In this document: piece after piece, positions 1 through 6,462 of the stretch
How the letters are laid out: each line of letters starts with the position of its first letter
Position numbering within the stretch: the stretch's first letter is position 1
Source of the DNA: Candidatus Wolfebacteria bacterium
GTDB lineage: Bacteria > Patescibacteriota > Minisyncoccia > UBA6257 > UBA9933
Assembly: GCA_027336345.1 (NCBI GenBank)
Contig: DAHWFZ010000018.1
Span: forward strand, 1-6,704
DNA length: 6,704 nt
Reading direction: 5' to 3'
The notes under the pieces: generated by a model
The model's input: the letters and a program-made list of their open reading frames with translations, nothing else
Told to the model about the DNA's origin: nothing
The model's database searches: none
Made by a program: the position numbers and the translations under genes

Positions 1-471
1 ATTCACGAATGAATCCTGGGCGGAAGGAAATGAAATTCCAATTCTTGCGGCATAACGGCTGGAAATTAAATTAGTAAGCCCCGCCACCGCGTCAGACTCG
101 TGAATAATAATCGGAATTCCGTAGAATCCGCACGCCAACACCACGGACAATGCTCCTGGTCCGCTTTTTGAGAATAAAACATCGGGCATCAAAAAAAACA
201 CTTTCCAAAACGCCTGAATCAGCGCGAAAGGAAATTTCAAAATATCCAAAATGTTCCTTAAATCAAAATATCGCCTGAATTTAACGGAAATTACCTCCGA
301 TACCTTAATGCCGTTTGATTCCAGCAAACCGGCGTAAGAACCGGCAGATCCCATATAGTAAAGATTTGCCTCAATATTTTTTTCCTGTGCCGATAATTTC
401 AATTTTTCCGCAACTGCCAAAATAGGATAAATATGCCCTCCTGTTCCCCCGCCTGTGAATAAAATTCGCAT
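1..471 (-). CDS. murG: MurG, lipid II-forming GlcNAc transferase (N-terminal part, cut by window edge)
   Basis: Partial gene: the first 157 codons are present and the 3' part lies beyond base 1. MurG is a peripheral inner-membrane GT-B glycosyltransferase (family GT28). It moves GlcNAc from UDP-GlcNAc onto lipid I to make lipid II, the peptidoglycan precursor. Visible signs are the start MRILFTGGGTGGHIYPILAV, carrying the glycine-rich loop GGGTGGH (residues 7-13) that contacts the lipid pyrophosphate, then PDVLFSKSGPGALSVVLA (96-113) and IPIIIHESDAVAGLTN (119-134), which matches the family HEQN-x-x-x-G-x-x-N segment with ESD in place of EQN. About 157 of the usual 350-370 residues are seen. 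The ATG at 471 is chosen because the family begins directly before this loop. No Shine-Dalgarno sequence is visible. The gene lies 74 bases downstream of ftsW, the classic division/cell-wall order, and is probably co-transcribed with it. Confidence 0.95.
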   Translation of the reverse strand, partial: MRILFTGGGTGGHIYPILAVAEKLKLSAQEKNIEANLYYMGSAGSYAGLLESNGIKVSEVISVKFRRYFDLRNILDILKFPFALIQAFWKVFFLMPDVLFSKSGPGALSVVLACGFYGIPIIIHESDAVAGLTNLISSRYAARIGISFPSAQDSFVN

Positions 472-495
472 TATATGTAATAATTTCTTGCATCC

Positions 496-534
496 AATTT
501 TAAAATTTAATCATTAAAAGATTAATTTAAAATT
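496..534 (-). repeat. AT-rich stem-loop between ftsW and murG
   Basis: The arms at 496-512 and 520-534 are inverted copies: 15 bases pair, two bases in the first arm are bulged, and the loop is about 7 nt. Apart from single C and G bases at the loop end, the stem is all A/T. It lies in the 74-base spacer after the ftsW stop. It could be an mRNA processing or stability element or a weak attenuator, but there is no GC-rich core or U-run typical of a strong terminator, so read-through into murG is likely. The decamer TTTAATCATT at 506-515 recurs in the hpf-secA spacer. Confidence 0.45.
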
Positions 535-545
535 AGAAATTTATA

Positions 546-1661
546 TTAACTGTATTTTGATATATTACCAACTATTCCCATCATGGTCAAAAAAATCGCC
601 AGAGCGGTTCCTCCGTAGCTGATAAACGGCAGAGGCACTCCGGTTAGCGGGAGCAATCCGGAAATGGCCCCCAGATTTATAAATGTCTGGATTGCAATAA
701 TGGAAATAAACCCTACAACCGTAAGTTTCCCAAAATCATCCCTGGAATTTTTTGCAATCAAAATCCCCCTTATAAAAATCAAAATAAAAGTCGCAATCAC
801 AAAAATTGACCCTATGAAACCCAGTTCTTCGGCAATAACCGCAAAAATCGAATCGCCTATGGGCTCGGGCAAAAATTTGTATTTTGTGGTTGACTGTCCG
901 TAACCGACTCCGGAAATTCCTCCGGATCCTATGGAAATCAACGCCTGATTCCTGTGATAACCGGAACTTAAAACATCGGAGTTATTGTTGTGCAAATAGT
1001 CCATTACGCGGTTAAACCTGTACGGAGTCACGGTAATCAAACCGGCCAGAGCCACAATTCCCAATAAAATTATCCCCAAAATATATCGCAATTTGGCGCC
1101 GCTCACAAAATACGCTATTAAACTCGCGCCCATCAGAATCACAATAGTTGTGGTGGCCGGCTGCAATATGACCAAAATGGCAATTACGGACGATATTGCC
1201 AAAAACGGGAGCAGCCCCTCGCTGAAGCTGGATTGGCGTTTTATTTTTTTATTGCTCAGCCAGGCCGCCAAATAAATAATAAAAGTCAGTTTCAGAATTT
1301 CCGCCGGCTGGACCGATATCGGGCCGATATTTATCCACCGGGTAGCGCCGCCCGAGTGAAATCCCAGCGGAGTAAAGACCAAAATAAGGCAGGCAACGCT
1401 GAAAAGCAAAAGATAAATTGAAAGTTTCTGCCATTTTTTATAATGGACAAAATACCCTATTAAAAATCCCACGACTCCCAAACTCAATCCGTAATATATC
1501 TGATGTTTTAAATAATAAAATGTATCGTTGAATTTCAGTTTGCCCAAATCGGACGACGCGCTTGAAAGCATCACCAACCCGAAAATAACCAGCAATAAAA
1601 TTGCCGACAGAAAAATATAATCGGGCGCGTGCCCCTTTTTAAATTTTATCCAAGAAAACAT
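546..1661 (-). CDS. ftsW: FtsW, septal peptidoglycan glycosyltransferase (SEDS family)
   Basis: Complete at 371 residues, normal for the SEDS family. FtsW is a polytopic membrane protein that polymerises lipid II into glycan strands at the division septum, working with a class B penicillin-binding protein. About ten hydrophobic segments can be read, from residues 15-37 to 343-365. Family signatures are RWINIGPISVQPAEILKL (108-125), SIGSGGISGVGYGQS (243-257), LPEPIGDSIFAVIAEELGF (264-282) and PLTGVPLPFISYGG (338-351). Asp270 sits where SEDS enzymes carry their essential aspartate, so the protein should be active. RodA/SpoVE share the fold; FtsW is preferred because murG follows directly. The ATG at 1661 gives a short basic cytoplasmic N-terminus before the first membrane segment. 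The gene starts 59 bases after the amidohydrolase stop, with no terminator between, which suggests one operon. No Shine-Dalgarno sequence is seen. Confidence 0.95.
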   Translation of the reverse strand: MFSWIKFKKGHAPDYIFLSAILLLVIFGLVMLSSASSDLGKLKFNDTFYYLKHQIYYGLSLGVVGFLIGYFVHYKKWQKLSIYLLLFSVACLILVFTPLGFHSGGATRWINIGPISVQPAEILKLTFIIYLAAWLSNKKIKRQSSFSEGLLPFLAISSVIAILVILQPATTTIVILMGASLIAYFVSGAKLRYILGIILLGIVALAGLITVTPYRFNRVMDYLHNNNSDVLSSGYHRNQALISIGSGGISGVGYGQSTTKYKFLPEPIGDSIFAVIAEELGFIGSIFVIATFILIFIRGILIAKNSRDDFGKLTVVGFISIIAIQTFINLGAISGLLPLTGVPLPFISYGGTALAIFLTMMGIVGNISKYS

Positions 1662-1675
1662 ATGTTGTTAAAAAC

Positions 1676-1701
1676 AATTTCTAATTTCTAATTTTTAATT
1701 T
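1676..1701. repeat. AT-only tandem motif upstream of ftsW
   Basis: On the plus strand two tandem copies of AATTTCT are followed by AATTTTTAATTT. The 13-mer AATTTCTAATTTT at 1683-1695 occurs as its exact reverse complement at 529-541, just past the other end of ftsW, so the gene is flanked by short inverted copies. The motif is low in complexity, so chance and general AT bias could contribute. From memory, similar tracts occur at gene boundaries in other Patescibacteria. Function unknown. Confidence 0.4.
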
Positions 1702-1720
1702 GTGCTTTTTAAACGTAAAA

Positions 1721-3256
1721 CTATTTTAATTTATGGCTTAAAATTCTGCCTTCCAGACTGTTTCTTAATTCCCCGTCCCTTACAACGATTTTCCCGTTCA
1801 CTATCACGGTTTCAACTCCTGATTCCCTCAAAACAACCAGATCGGCGAAATTTCCGATTTTTATGGTTCCCCTGTCTTTAATGCCGAGTTGCTTGGCCGG
1901 CATGCTTGTAATCTTTTTTATAGCAAGCTCTACCGGAATAATCTTATCCTTGATGGCCAAATTCAAAATTTTACCGAAAGTCTTGTGGTTTTCTGCCATT
2001 GAATTTCCGGGATGCTTTTTAAAAAATCCGGAAAAAGAAGACGATATAATTGACCTTTCATGCGCAAGCGCCTCATTAAACGATTTTAAAGAAATATTTT
2101 TATAGGTCAGCTCTGCCCGCAGCTTTGTTATCTTCATCAGATTTAAAAGGCCGTCTTTTGCGTTTAACCCCCTGTTTTCGCAAAAATTTTTCAAAGATTC
2201 TCCGACCAGATGTTCATGATGCGGCGCCTGAAAAATTTTAATATCATCGGCTTTTAATAATGGCAAATCCTTTTTTATCTTTTCAATTAATTCTTTGGAA
2301 TCCAAATTTTTTCTTATTTCTCCGAAATTTCCGCGCCTGGCCCATAAAGGCAAAAAATAGAATATCGGCAGAACCGAAATATCATACGGGTGCAAATCAA
2401 AACTCACGTCGGCAACGGCCAAATTATCGCTGATTATTTCAAAAGACTTTTTATAATCTTTTTCAAATCCTTTTAAGCATGAAAAACCGCTGATTTGCGT
2501 TCTTACTCCGGTTTCCTTTGACAAATTAACAACTTCTTCAACCGAATCCAGAAGCTTATCCTTCACGTCTTTCAAATAAATTGACGAATCGGAAACATTC
2601 CTGAGTTTTACGCTGAACAGCCCCTTGTATTTTTCAACAATTTCCAGCAGTGATCTTATTTCTTTATACGGCGTAAGGGATGTCAGCGGGAAATCAAGGT
2701 CAAAAGAAATTCCAAATGCCCCTTCTGACATTGCCCTGCCGACAATATGCCCGAAAACTTCAATCTCCTTCTGGGTCAAATCCCTGAACTCGTCGCCTAT
2801 CAATGCCTCACGCACGGTGGAATGGCCGATTAAAGTTCCAAAATTAACTCCGAATTTTTTTTTCTTTATGTTTTTTAAAAATTCGCCGAATGTATGCCAG
2901 TTGATATTCAATACTTTGTGCGGGTTCGCCCAAAATTTATTCAGTTCCGGCGACCCGTAAAGAAGCGGCGCCAATGATATGCCGTTTTGTCCGCCTATTA
3001 TGGTAGTCACTCCCTGGAGCAGATATTCGTTCTGGGAAGGATTGGAAAATAAATTCAAGTAAAGATCCGCGTTGGTGCTTATGTCAATAAATCCCGGAGT
3101 CAGATAAGCCCCCATGCCGTCAATCACTTCGTCGGCTTTATATGTCGGGAAATACCCGATTGCCGCTATCCTGTCGCGCTTAACCAGAACATCGGCCTTC
3201 ACGGCTGGCTTATTGGTTCCATCAACTAAAAGGATATTTTTTATCAAAATTGTCAT
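1721..3256 (-). CDS. Amidohydrolase / N-acyl-D-amino-acid deacylase homologue lacking the catalytic residues (probable pseudoenzyme)
   Basis: Complete, 511 residues, close to the usual 480-540. The family uses zinc to release D-amino acids from N-acyl-D-amino acids. The fold is clear: N-terminal beta-sandwich strand with VDGTNKP (11-17), barrel entry YLTPGFID (51-58), QGVTT (81-85), GISLAPL (92-98), IGHSTVREA (143-151), GAFGIS (179-184), SFDLHPY (285-291), and the C-terminal signature from TSMPAKQLGIKDRG (450-463) to FADLVVL (470-476) and VNGK (486-489). Active-site positions are replaced: the HxH pair is Ser60/Asn62, the metal Cys is Asn91, the barrel histidines fall at Lys217 and Gly257/Phe258, the catalytic Asp is about Ser406, and HPR is HPG (415-417). 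Hydrolysis is therefore unlikely, although the frame is intact. It is the first gene of the unit leading to ftsW-murG, so a cell-wall role is plausible but inferred. Only a weak AGG lies before the ATG. Confidence 0.85.
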   Translation of the reverse strand: MTILIKNILLVDGTNKPAVKADVLVKRDRIAAIGYFPTYKADEVIDGMGAYLTPGFIDISTNADLYLNLFSNPSQNEYLLQGVTTIIGGQNGISLAPLLYGSPELNKFWANPHKVLNINWHTFGEFLKNIKKKKFGVNFGTLIGHSTVREALIGDEFRDLTQKEIEVFGHIVGRAMSEGAFGISFDLDFPLTSLTPYKEIRSLLEIVEKYKGLFSVKLRNVSDSSIYLKDVKDKLLDSVEEVVNLSKETGVRTQISGFSCLKGFEKDYKKSFEIISDNLAVADVSFDLHPYDISVLPIFYFLPLWARRGNFGEIRKNLDSKELIEKIKKDLPLLKADDIKIFQAPHHEHLVGESLKNFCENRGLNAKDGLLNLMKITKLRAELTYKNISLKSFNEALAHERSIISSSFSGFFKKHPGNSMAENHKTFGKILNLAIKDKIIPVELAIKKITSMPAKQLGIKDRGTIKIGNFADLVVLRESGVETVIVNGKIVVRDGELRNSLEGRILSHKLK

Positions 3257-3265
3257 AACCTATTA

Positions 3266-3271
3266 ATTTTA
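3266..3271 (-). promoter_or_regulatory. Possible -10 box for the amidohydrolase-ftsW-murG unit
   Basis: The minus strand reads TAAAAT (5 of 6 to TATAAT) ten bases before the ATG at 3256, which would start transcription about 3 nt ahead of the start codon. The candidate -35 about 17 bases upstream (TAGAAT) matches only 3 of 6 positions. In such AT-rich DNA this is a weak call, made mainly because hpf in the same window has a clear promoter with the same near-leaderless geometry. Confidence 0.25.
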
Positions 3272-3288
3272 TGCAATTTTAGGCAATA

Positions 3289-3302
3289 ATTCTATATAGA
3301 AT
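3289..3302. promoter_or_regulatory. 14-bp perfect palindrome in the divergent promoter region
   Basis: ATTCTATATAGAAT is a perfect dyad. It lies between the plus-strand small-RNA promoter (3312-3344) and the minus-strand start codon at 3256, where a dimeric repressor or activator could affect both units. No regulator gene is adjacent. It could also be chance in AT-rich DNA, or contain a -10 box itself (TAGAAT on the minus strand). Confidence 0.3.
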
Positions 3303-3311
3303 GTGCATAAC

Positions 3312-3344
3312 TTGACTTTTCCGCATAGTCGTGTATGCTATATT
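3312..3344 (+). promoter_or_regulatory. Sigma70-like promoter for the plus-strand small RNA
   Basis: TTGACT at 3312-3317 matches the -35 consensus at 5 of 6 positions. Two overlapping -10 choices follow: TATGCT at 3334-3339 (16-bp spacer, 4 of 6), or TATATT at 3339-3344 (5 of 6) preceded by TGC, which makes an extended -10. Transcription would begin at about 3346 or 3351. No plus-strand protein gene follows; the next element is a structured RNA ending at a terminator. Confidence 0.6.
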
Positions 3345-3345
3345 T

Positions 3346-3456
3346 GTGTGAAGTGTAAGTTTTCCCTATCGGCAACAGCTTCGGTTGGCGTCGAAATTTA
3401 AGGAAAGCCTTGCTCCAATTTTAAGAAAACCGCCGAAAGGCGGTTTTCTTTTATTT
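3346..3456 (+). ncRNA. Candidate small structured RNA, family not recognised
   Basis: A promoter, a foldable body and a terminator lie in order on the plus strand within the gap between secA and the amidohydrolase gene. The body forms one long hairpin. Outer stem 3355-3365 pairs with 3402-3413 (11 pairs, C3408 bulged). After an internal loop, 3369-3373 pairs with 3390-3394. After a 2x2 internal loop, CAGC at 3376-3379 pairs with GUUG at 3384-3387 around a UUCG tetraloop closed by C-G. Four pairs are G-U wobbles (3356/3412, 3360/3407, 3372/3391, 3378/3385) that would become C-A mismatches on the other strand, which supports the plus orientation. A linker of about 9 nt leads to the terminator. 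I looked for hallmarks of SRP RNA, 6S RNA, tmRNA and RNase P RNA and found none. Start position is approximate. Confidence 0.55.
3423..3456 (+). terminator. Strong intrinsic terminator (small RNA; possibly also secA on the other strand)
   Basis: A perfect 12-bp stem (3423-3434 with 3439-3450) has a GC-rich core CCGCC/GGCGG and a GAAA tetraloop. TTTTCTTTTATTT spans the end of the stem and the bases after it on the plus strand. On the minus strand the same hairpin lies 54 bases past the secA stop, and its 3' arm ends in TTTTCTT, so it may end both convergent transcripts. The better U-run belongs to the plus strand. Confidence 0.85.
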
Positions 3457-3503
3457 AAAACTTCTTTTAGAACAACTATTGCCATGCTCCTGATTTAATT
3501 ATT

Positions 3504-6017
3504 TTATTTCCCGTGGCAGTGTTTATACTTTTTCCCGCTCCCGCAAGGGCACAAATCATTTCTGCCTGCATTTTTAAATTGTTCAGCATTAAGATTAATT
3601 TGTGGCTGCGCCGCCGGTGCGAAATTTTCTGCCACAATAATTTTCCCTAAATTATTGAAAATCCAGTCTTCAAAATTAACAAATAAATTCTGGAAAAAAT
3701 TATAGCTTTCTCTCCTGTATTCCACTAGCGGGTCATGCTGCCCGTAAGCGCGGATTTTCACTGATTCCTGCAAATCAGCCAGATTTTCCAAATGATTCAT
3801 CCATAACATATCCAAAATTGATAGCAATCTTGCCTTAGTATCAAACTCATTTTGCCGTGTTACGGATTTTTTAACTTTTTCGGCCAAAGATTCTTCAATA
3901 TTCTCTTTAATTTCATCCTTGGATAAAATTCCCGATTTTATTATGAAATCTTCAAGTTGTTCCCTTTCAATAAACTGCCCGGCAAGCCTATTAAACGAAT
4001 TTGCTATCAAACCATTCAACAGTTCAACAATATTTCCTGTCAGAATTTCCTGTCTGCGGCCGTAAACAGCGGTTCTTTGTTTGTTCAAAACATCGTCATA
4101 TTCCAAAAGATGTTTCCTCGCGTCAAAATTAAATCCTTCGATTTTTTTCTGAGCCTCGTTAACCACCCTTGAAACTATTTTTGATTCAATCGGTTCATCA
4201 TCGGGAAGATTAAAAGTCTCCATCATTTTCTTCACGCGGTCCCCTCCGAAAATTCTCAGTAGGTCGTCTTCCAAAGAAAGAAAGAATCGCGAAGCGCCCG
4301 GATCGCCCTGGCGCCCGGCTCTTCCTCTCAGCTGATTGTCAATTCGTCTCGCCTCGTGCCTTTCGGTTCCGATAATGCAAAGCCCGCCCAATTCCTTGAC
4401 TCGTTGAGCCTCCTCGGAGTTAACCGGATTTCCGCCTAAAATAATATCAACTCCTCTTCCCGCCATATTAGTGGCAACAGTAACCGCATTTAGTTTGCCG
4501 GCCTGAGCGATAATTTCTCCTTCGCGCTCGTGATTCTTTGCGTTTAAAAGTTCATGTTCAACTCCCGCGCGCGCCAATAAAGACGAAATAAGTTCGTTAT
4601 TATTTATTGACGTAGTGCCAACCAGAACAGGCTGGCCGGCATCGTTTAATTTTTTAACTTCCCTCACTACGGCGCTGTATTTTTCCTCTTTTGTTTTAAA
4701 AATCAAATCCGACAAATCTTTTCTGGCCAAAGCTCTGTTGGTCGGGATGGTAACAACGTCAAGATTATAAACCTTGTGGAATTCTTCCGCCGATGTTTGC
4801 GCGGTTCCCGTCATTCCGGAAATTTTTTCATACAATCTGAAATAATTTTGGAGCGTAATTTGAGCGTATGTTTTGGATTCCTGCTGAATTTTTACATTTT
4901 CCTTTGCTTCAATTGCCTGGTGCAATCCTCCCGAATATCTGCGGCCATGCATCATCCTGCCGGTAAATTCATCTACAATTATGACTTCTCCGTTTTTAAC
5001 AACATACTGTTTGTCTTTATTGAATAATGCCTTGGCTTTCAATGACTCTTCCAGATAATGCACAAGCCTGGCGTTTTCCGGTGAATAAAGATTCTTGATT
5101 TTTAAAGCATTTTCCACTTTAGTTATTCCGCTGTCGTTGACGATGACGGACTTCATTTTCTCATCAACCTCATAATCCTCATCCTGATTAAGATTCAAAA
5201 CAATTTTTGAAAAAATCCTGTAAAATTCGCTTGATTCGGTATCCGGCGCGGCAATAATCAAAGGCGTCCTGGCCTCATCGATTAAAATGCTGTCAACCTC
5301 GTCAATAATCGCAAAATAATGGCTTTTCTGAACCTGATCATCCGCTCTGTACGCAAGATTATCCCTTAAATAATCAAATCCGAATTCATGGTTGGTGCCG
5401 TAAAGGATATCCGTTTTATATGCCTCTTGCCTTGAAGCCGGCCTCAAAAATTCCTGGAAAACCTTAAACCCTCCGACAATATCGCGCTCTTTGTCAATAT
5501 TTTCTCCGGAAGCCTCCTCCTTTTTTTCCACATAAGCAGGATCATAAACATAAGCCGCGTCGTGAATAAGGCAGCCGACTGAAAGCCCGAGCGCGTTATA
5601 AATCTGCCCCATCCAAACGGCATCGCGTTTTGCAAGATAATCATTAACGGTAATTATATGAACGCCCTTCCCGGTTAAAGCATTTAAATATGCCGGAGCG
5701 GTGGCCGACAAAGTTTTTCCTTCCCCGGTTGCCATTTCCGCGATTTTCCCCTGATGCAAAACAATTCCTCCGATAAGCTGGGTGTCAAAATGACGCTGCT
5801 TCAAATTTCTTTTTGCGGCTTCCCGAACCAAAGCAAAAGCTCTCGTCATCAAAGCGCTCAAATCGCTTACGGATGAAAATTCTTTTTTTAATTCCAAACT
5901 TTTATTTTTCAGCTCATCATCCGAAAGATTTTCAAAATCCTTCTCAAAAGAATTCATCTCTTTTATGTCCGCATCAAAATCAATTTTCCCAAAAATATTT
6001 TTAAAAATTTCAAACAT
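3504..6017 (-). CDS. secA: SecA, preprotein translocase motor ATPase
   Basis: Complete, 837 residues. SecA binds unfolded preproteins and uses ATP to push them through the SecYEG channel. Domains in order: NBD1 with Walker A MATGEGKTLS (95-104), TVNDYLAKRDA (123-133) and the DEVD Walker B at IIDEVDSILIDEARTPL (237-253); the preprotein-binding region within about 225-350; GRMMHGRRYSGGLHQAIEAKE (353-373); SGMTGTAQT (400-408); NBD2 with TNMAGRGVDIILGGNP (516-531), GTERHEARRIDNQLRGRAGRQGDPG (550-574) and FFLSLEDDLLRIFG (578-591); the helical scaffold/wing part ending in YGQHDPLVEYRRE (758-770); and a C-terminal SEC-C zinc motif with Cys823, Cys825, Cys834 and His835. An extra stretch of about 30-35 residues lies near 154-190. 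The ATG at 6017 matches the family start (MFEIFKNIFG). No Shine-Dalgarno sequence is visible. It follows hpf by 88 bases, an order also found in Firmicutes. Confidence 0.98.
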   Translation of the reverse strand: MFEIFKNIFGKIDFDADIKEMNSFEKDFENLSDDELKNKSLELKKEFSSVSDLSALMTRAFALVREAAKRNLKQRHFDTQLIGGIVLHQGKIAEMATGEGKTLSATAPAYLNALTGKGVHIITVNDYLAKRDAVWMGQIYNALGLSVGCLIHDAAYVYDPAYVEKKEEASGENIDKERDIVGGFKVFQEFLRPASRQEAYKTDILYGTNHEFGFDYLRDNLAYRADDQVQKSHYFAIIDEVDSILIDEARTPLIIAAPDTESSEFYRIFSKIVLNLNQDEDYEVDEKMKSVIVNDSGITKVENALKIKNLYSPENARLVHYLEESLKAKALFNKDKQYVVKNGEVIIVDEFTGRMMHGRRYSGGLHQAIEAKENVKIQQESKTYAQITLQNYFRLYEKISGMTGTAQTSAEEFHKVYNLDVVTIPTNRALARKDLSDLIFKTKEEKYSAVVREVKKLNDAGQPVLVGTTSINNNELISSLLARAGVEHELLNAKNHEREGEIIAQAGKLNAVTVATNMAGRGVDIILGGNPVNSEEAQRVKELGGLCIIGTERHEARRIDNQLRGRAGRQGDPGASRFFLSLEDDLLRIFGGDRVKKMMETFNLPDDEPIESKIVSRVVNEAQKKIEGFNFDARKHLLEYDDVLNKQRTAVYGRRQEILTGNIVELLNGLIANSFNRLAGQFIEREQLEDFIIKSGILSKDEIKENIEESLAEKVKKSVTRQNEFDTKARLLSILDMLWMNHLENLADLQESVKIRAYGQHDPLVEYRRESYNFFQNLFVNFEDWIFNNLGKIIVAENFAPAAQPQINLNAEQFKNAGRNDLCPCGSGKKYKHCHGK

Positions 6018-6033
6018 ACTGGTAATAAATTAA

Positions 6034-6075
6034 ATAAATAATGATTAAAATCTAAAGACTTTAATCATTGTTTAT
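6034..6075. repeat. AT-rich stem-loop between hpf and secA
   Basis: AATGATTAAA (6040-6049) and TTTAATCATT (6060-6069) form a perfect 10-bp inverted repeat with a 10-nt loop. After one position (T6039/G6070) that pairs only as a U-G wobble in plus-strand RNA, five further pairs (6034-6038 with 6071-6075) lengthen the stem. It sits 17 bases upstream of the secA ATG and 30 bases downstream of the hpf stop. It might modulate read-through from hpf into secA, stabilise the hpf mRNA 3' end, or be an operator. With an almost purely A/T stem it would be a weak terminator at best. Confidence 0.5.
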
Positions 6076-6105
6076 CCAAATGAAACTTTAAATTTTAAAC
6101 CGCGA

Positions 6106-6456
6106 TTATTCCTCGGAACTTTTTTTCTCAGGCAATCTCTTGGCCTCCGCCTTTTCCTTATATTTTTGAATTTCCATCTTAAGAATATCCTTTACCTTAT
6201 CAATCGCCGCCCTGATATCTTCTTCAGTCTGTTCCGCCCTTAAAACAGTTCCGTTCACATACAAATTCGCTTCCGCATAATATACGTCGCCATGCTGATG
6301 ATGCGCGGTTGTCCTGGCAATTTCAACAGTTGCCTTCGCCTCGCCATAGCCCTCAAACCTTGTTATAAATTTATCCAATGACCCGATTTTATCCTCTATG
6401 TATTGAGTTATTGCCGGAGTCAAATCCAGCTTATTTGTTTTAATGTCTATTTGCAT
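6106..6456 (-). CDS. hpf: Ribosome hibernation promoting factor, short form (HPF/RaiA family)
   Basis: A protein of 116 residues, typical of the short HPF/YfiA group, which binds the 30S decoding region and stores ribosomes in an inactive form during stress. The sequence follows the family: MQIDIKTNKLDLTPAITQYI (1-20), a beta strand, DKIGSLDKF (22-30), KATVEIARTTAHHQHGDVYY (41-60), AEANLYVNG (61-69), LRAEQTEEDIRAAIDKVKD (72-90) and a basic helix KMEIQKYKEK (93-102). The tail is charged, and the long C-terminal dimerisation domain of long HPF is absent. A longer reading starting at 6495 is rejected: its 13 extra residues are not family-like and overlap the promoter. From the ATG at 6456 the first A lies seven bases after a TATAAT box. 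It is followed by secA, suggesting partial co-transcription. Confidence 0.93.
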   Translation of the reverse strand: MQIDIKTNKLDLTPAITQYIEDKIGSLDKFITRFEGYGEAKATVEIARTTAHHQHGDVYYAEANLYVNGTVLRAEQTEEDIRAAIDKVKDILKMEIQKYKEKAEAKRLPEKKSSEE

Positions 6457-6462
6457 ATGCGT

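Noticed and set aside
664..2960. Several plus-strand frames of 60-111 codons within ftsW and the amidohydrolase gene
   Set aside because: They overlap clear family genes on the other strand, show no recognisable domains, and reflect codon bias of the genuine genes.
3257..3440. Leader riboswitch on the minus strand ahead of the amidohydrolase gene
   Set aside because: The fold depends on four G-U pairs that become C-A mismatches on the minus strand, and the terminator U-run is better on the plus strand, so a plus-strand RNA explains the region better.
3346..3456. Reading the small RNA as SRP RNA, 6S RNA, tmRNA or RNase P RNA
   Set aside because: None of the hallmark sequences is present: no GGAAGG/AGCA SRP loop, no tmRNA tRNA-like ends, no GAGGAAAGTCC of RNase P, and it is too short for 6S. 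It is left unassigned.
5444..5644. Minus-strand 66-codon frame inside secA
   Set aside because: Out-of-frame shadow of the intact secA reading frame, with no family features.
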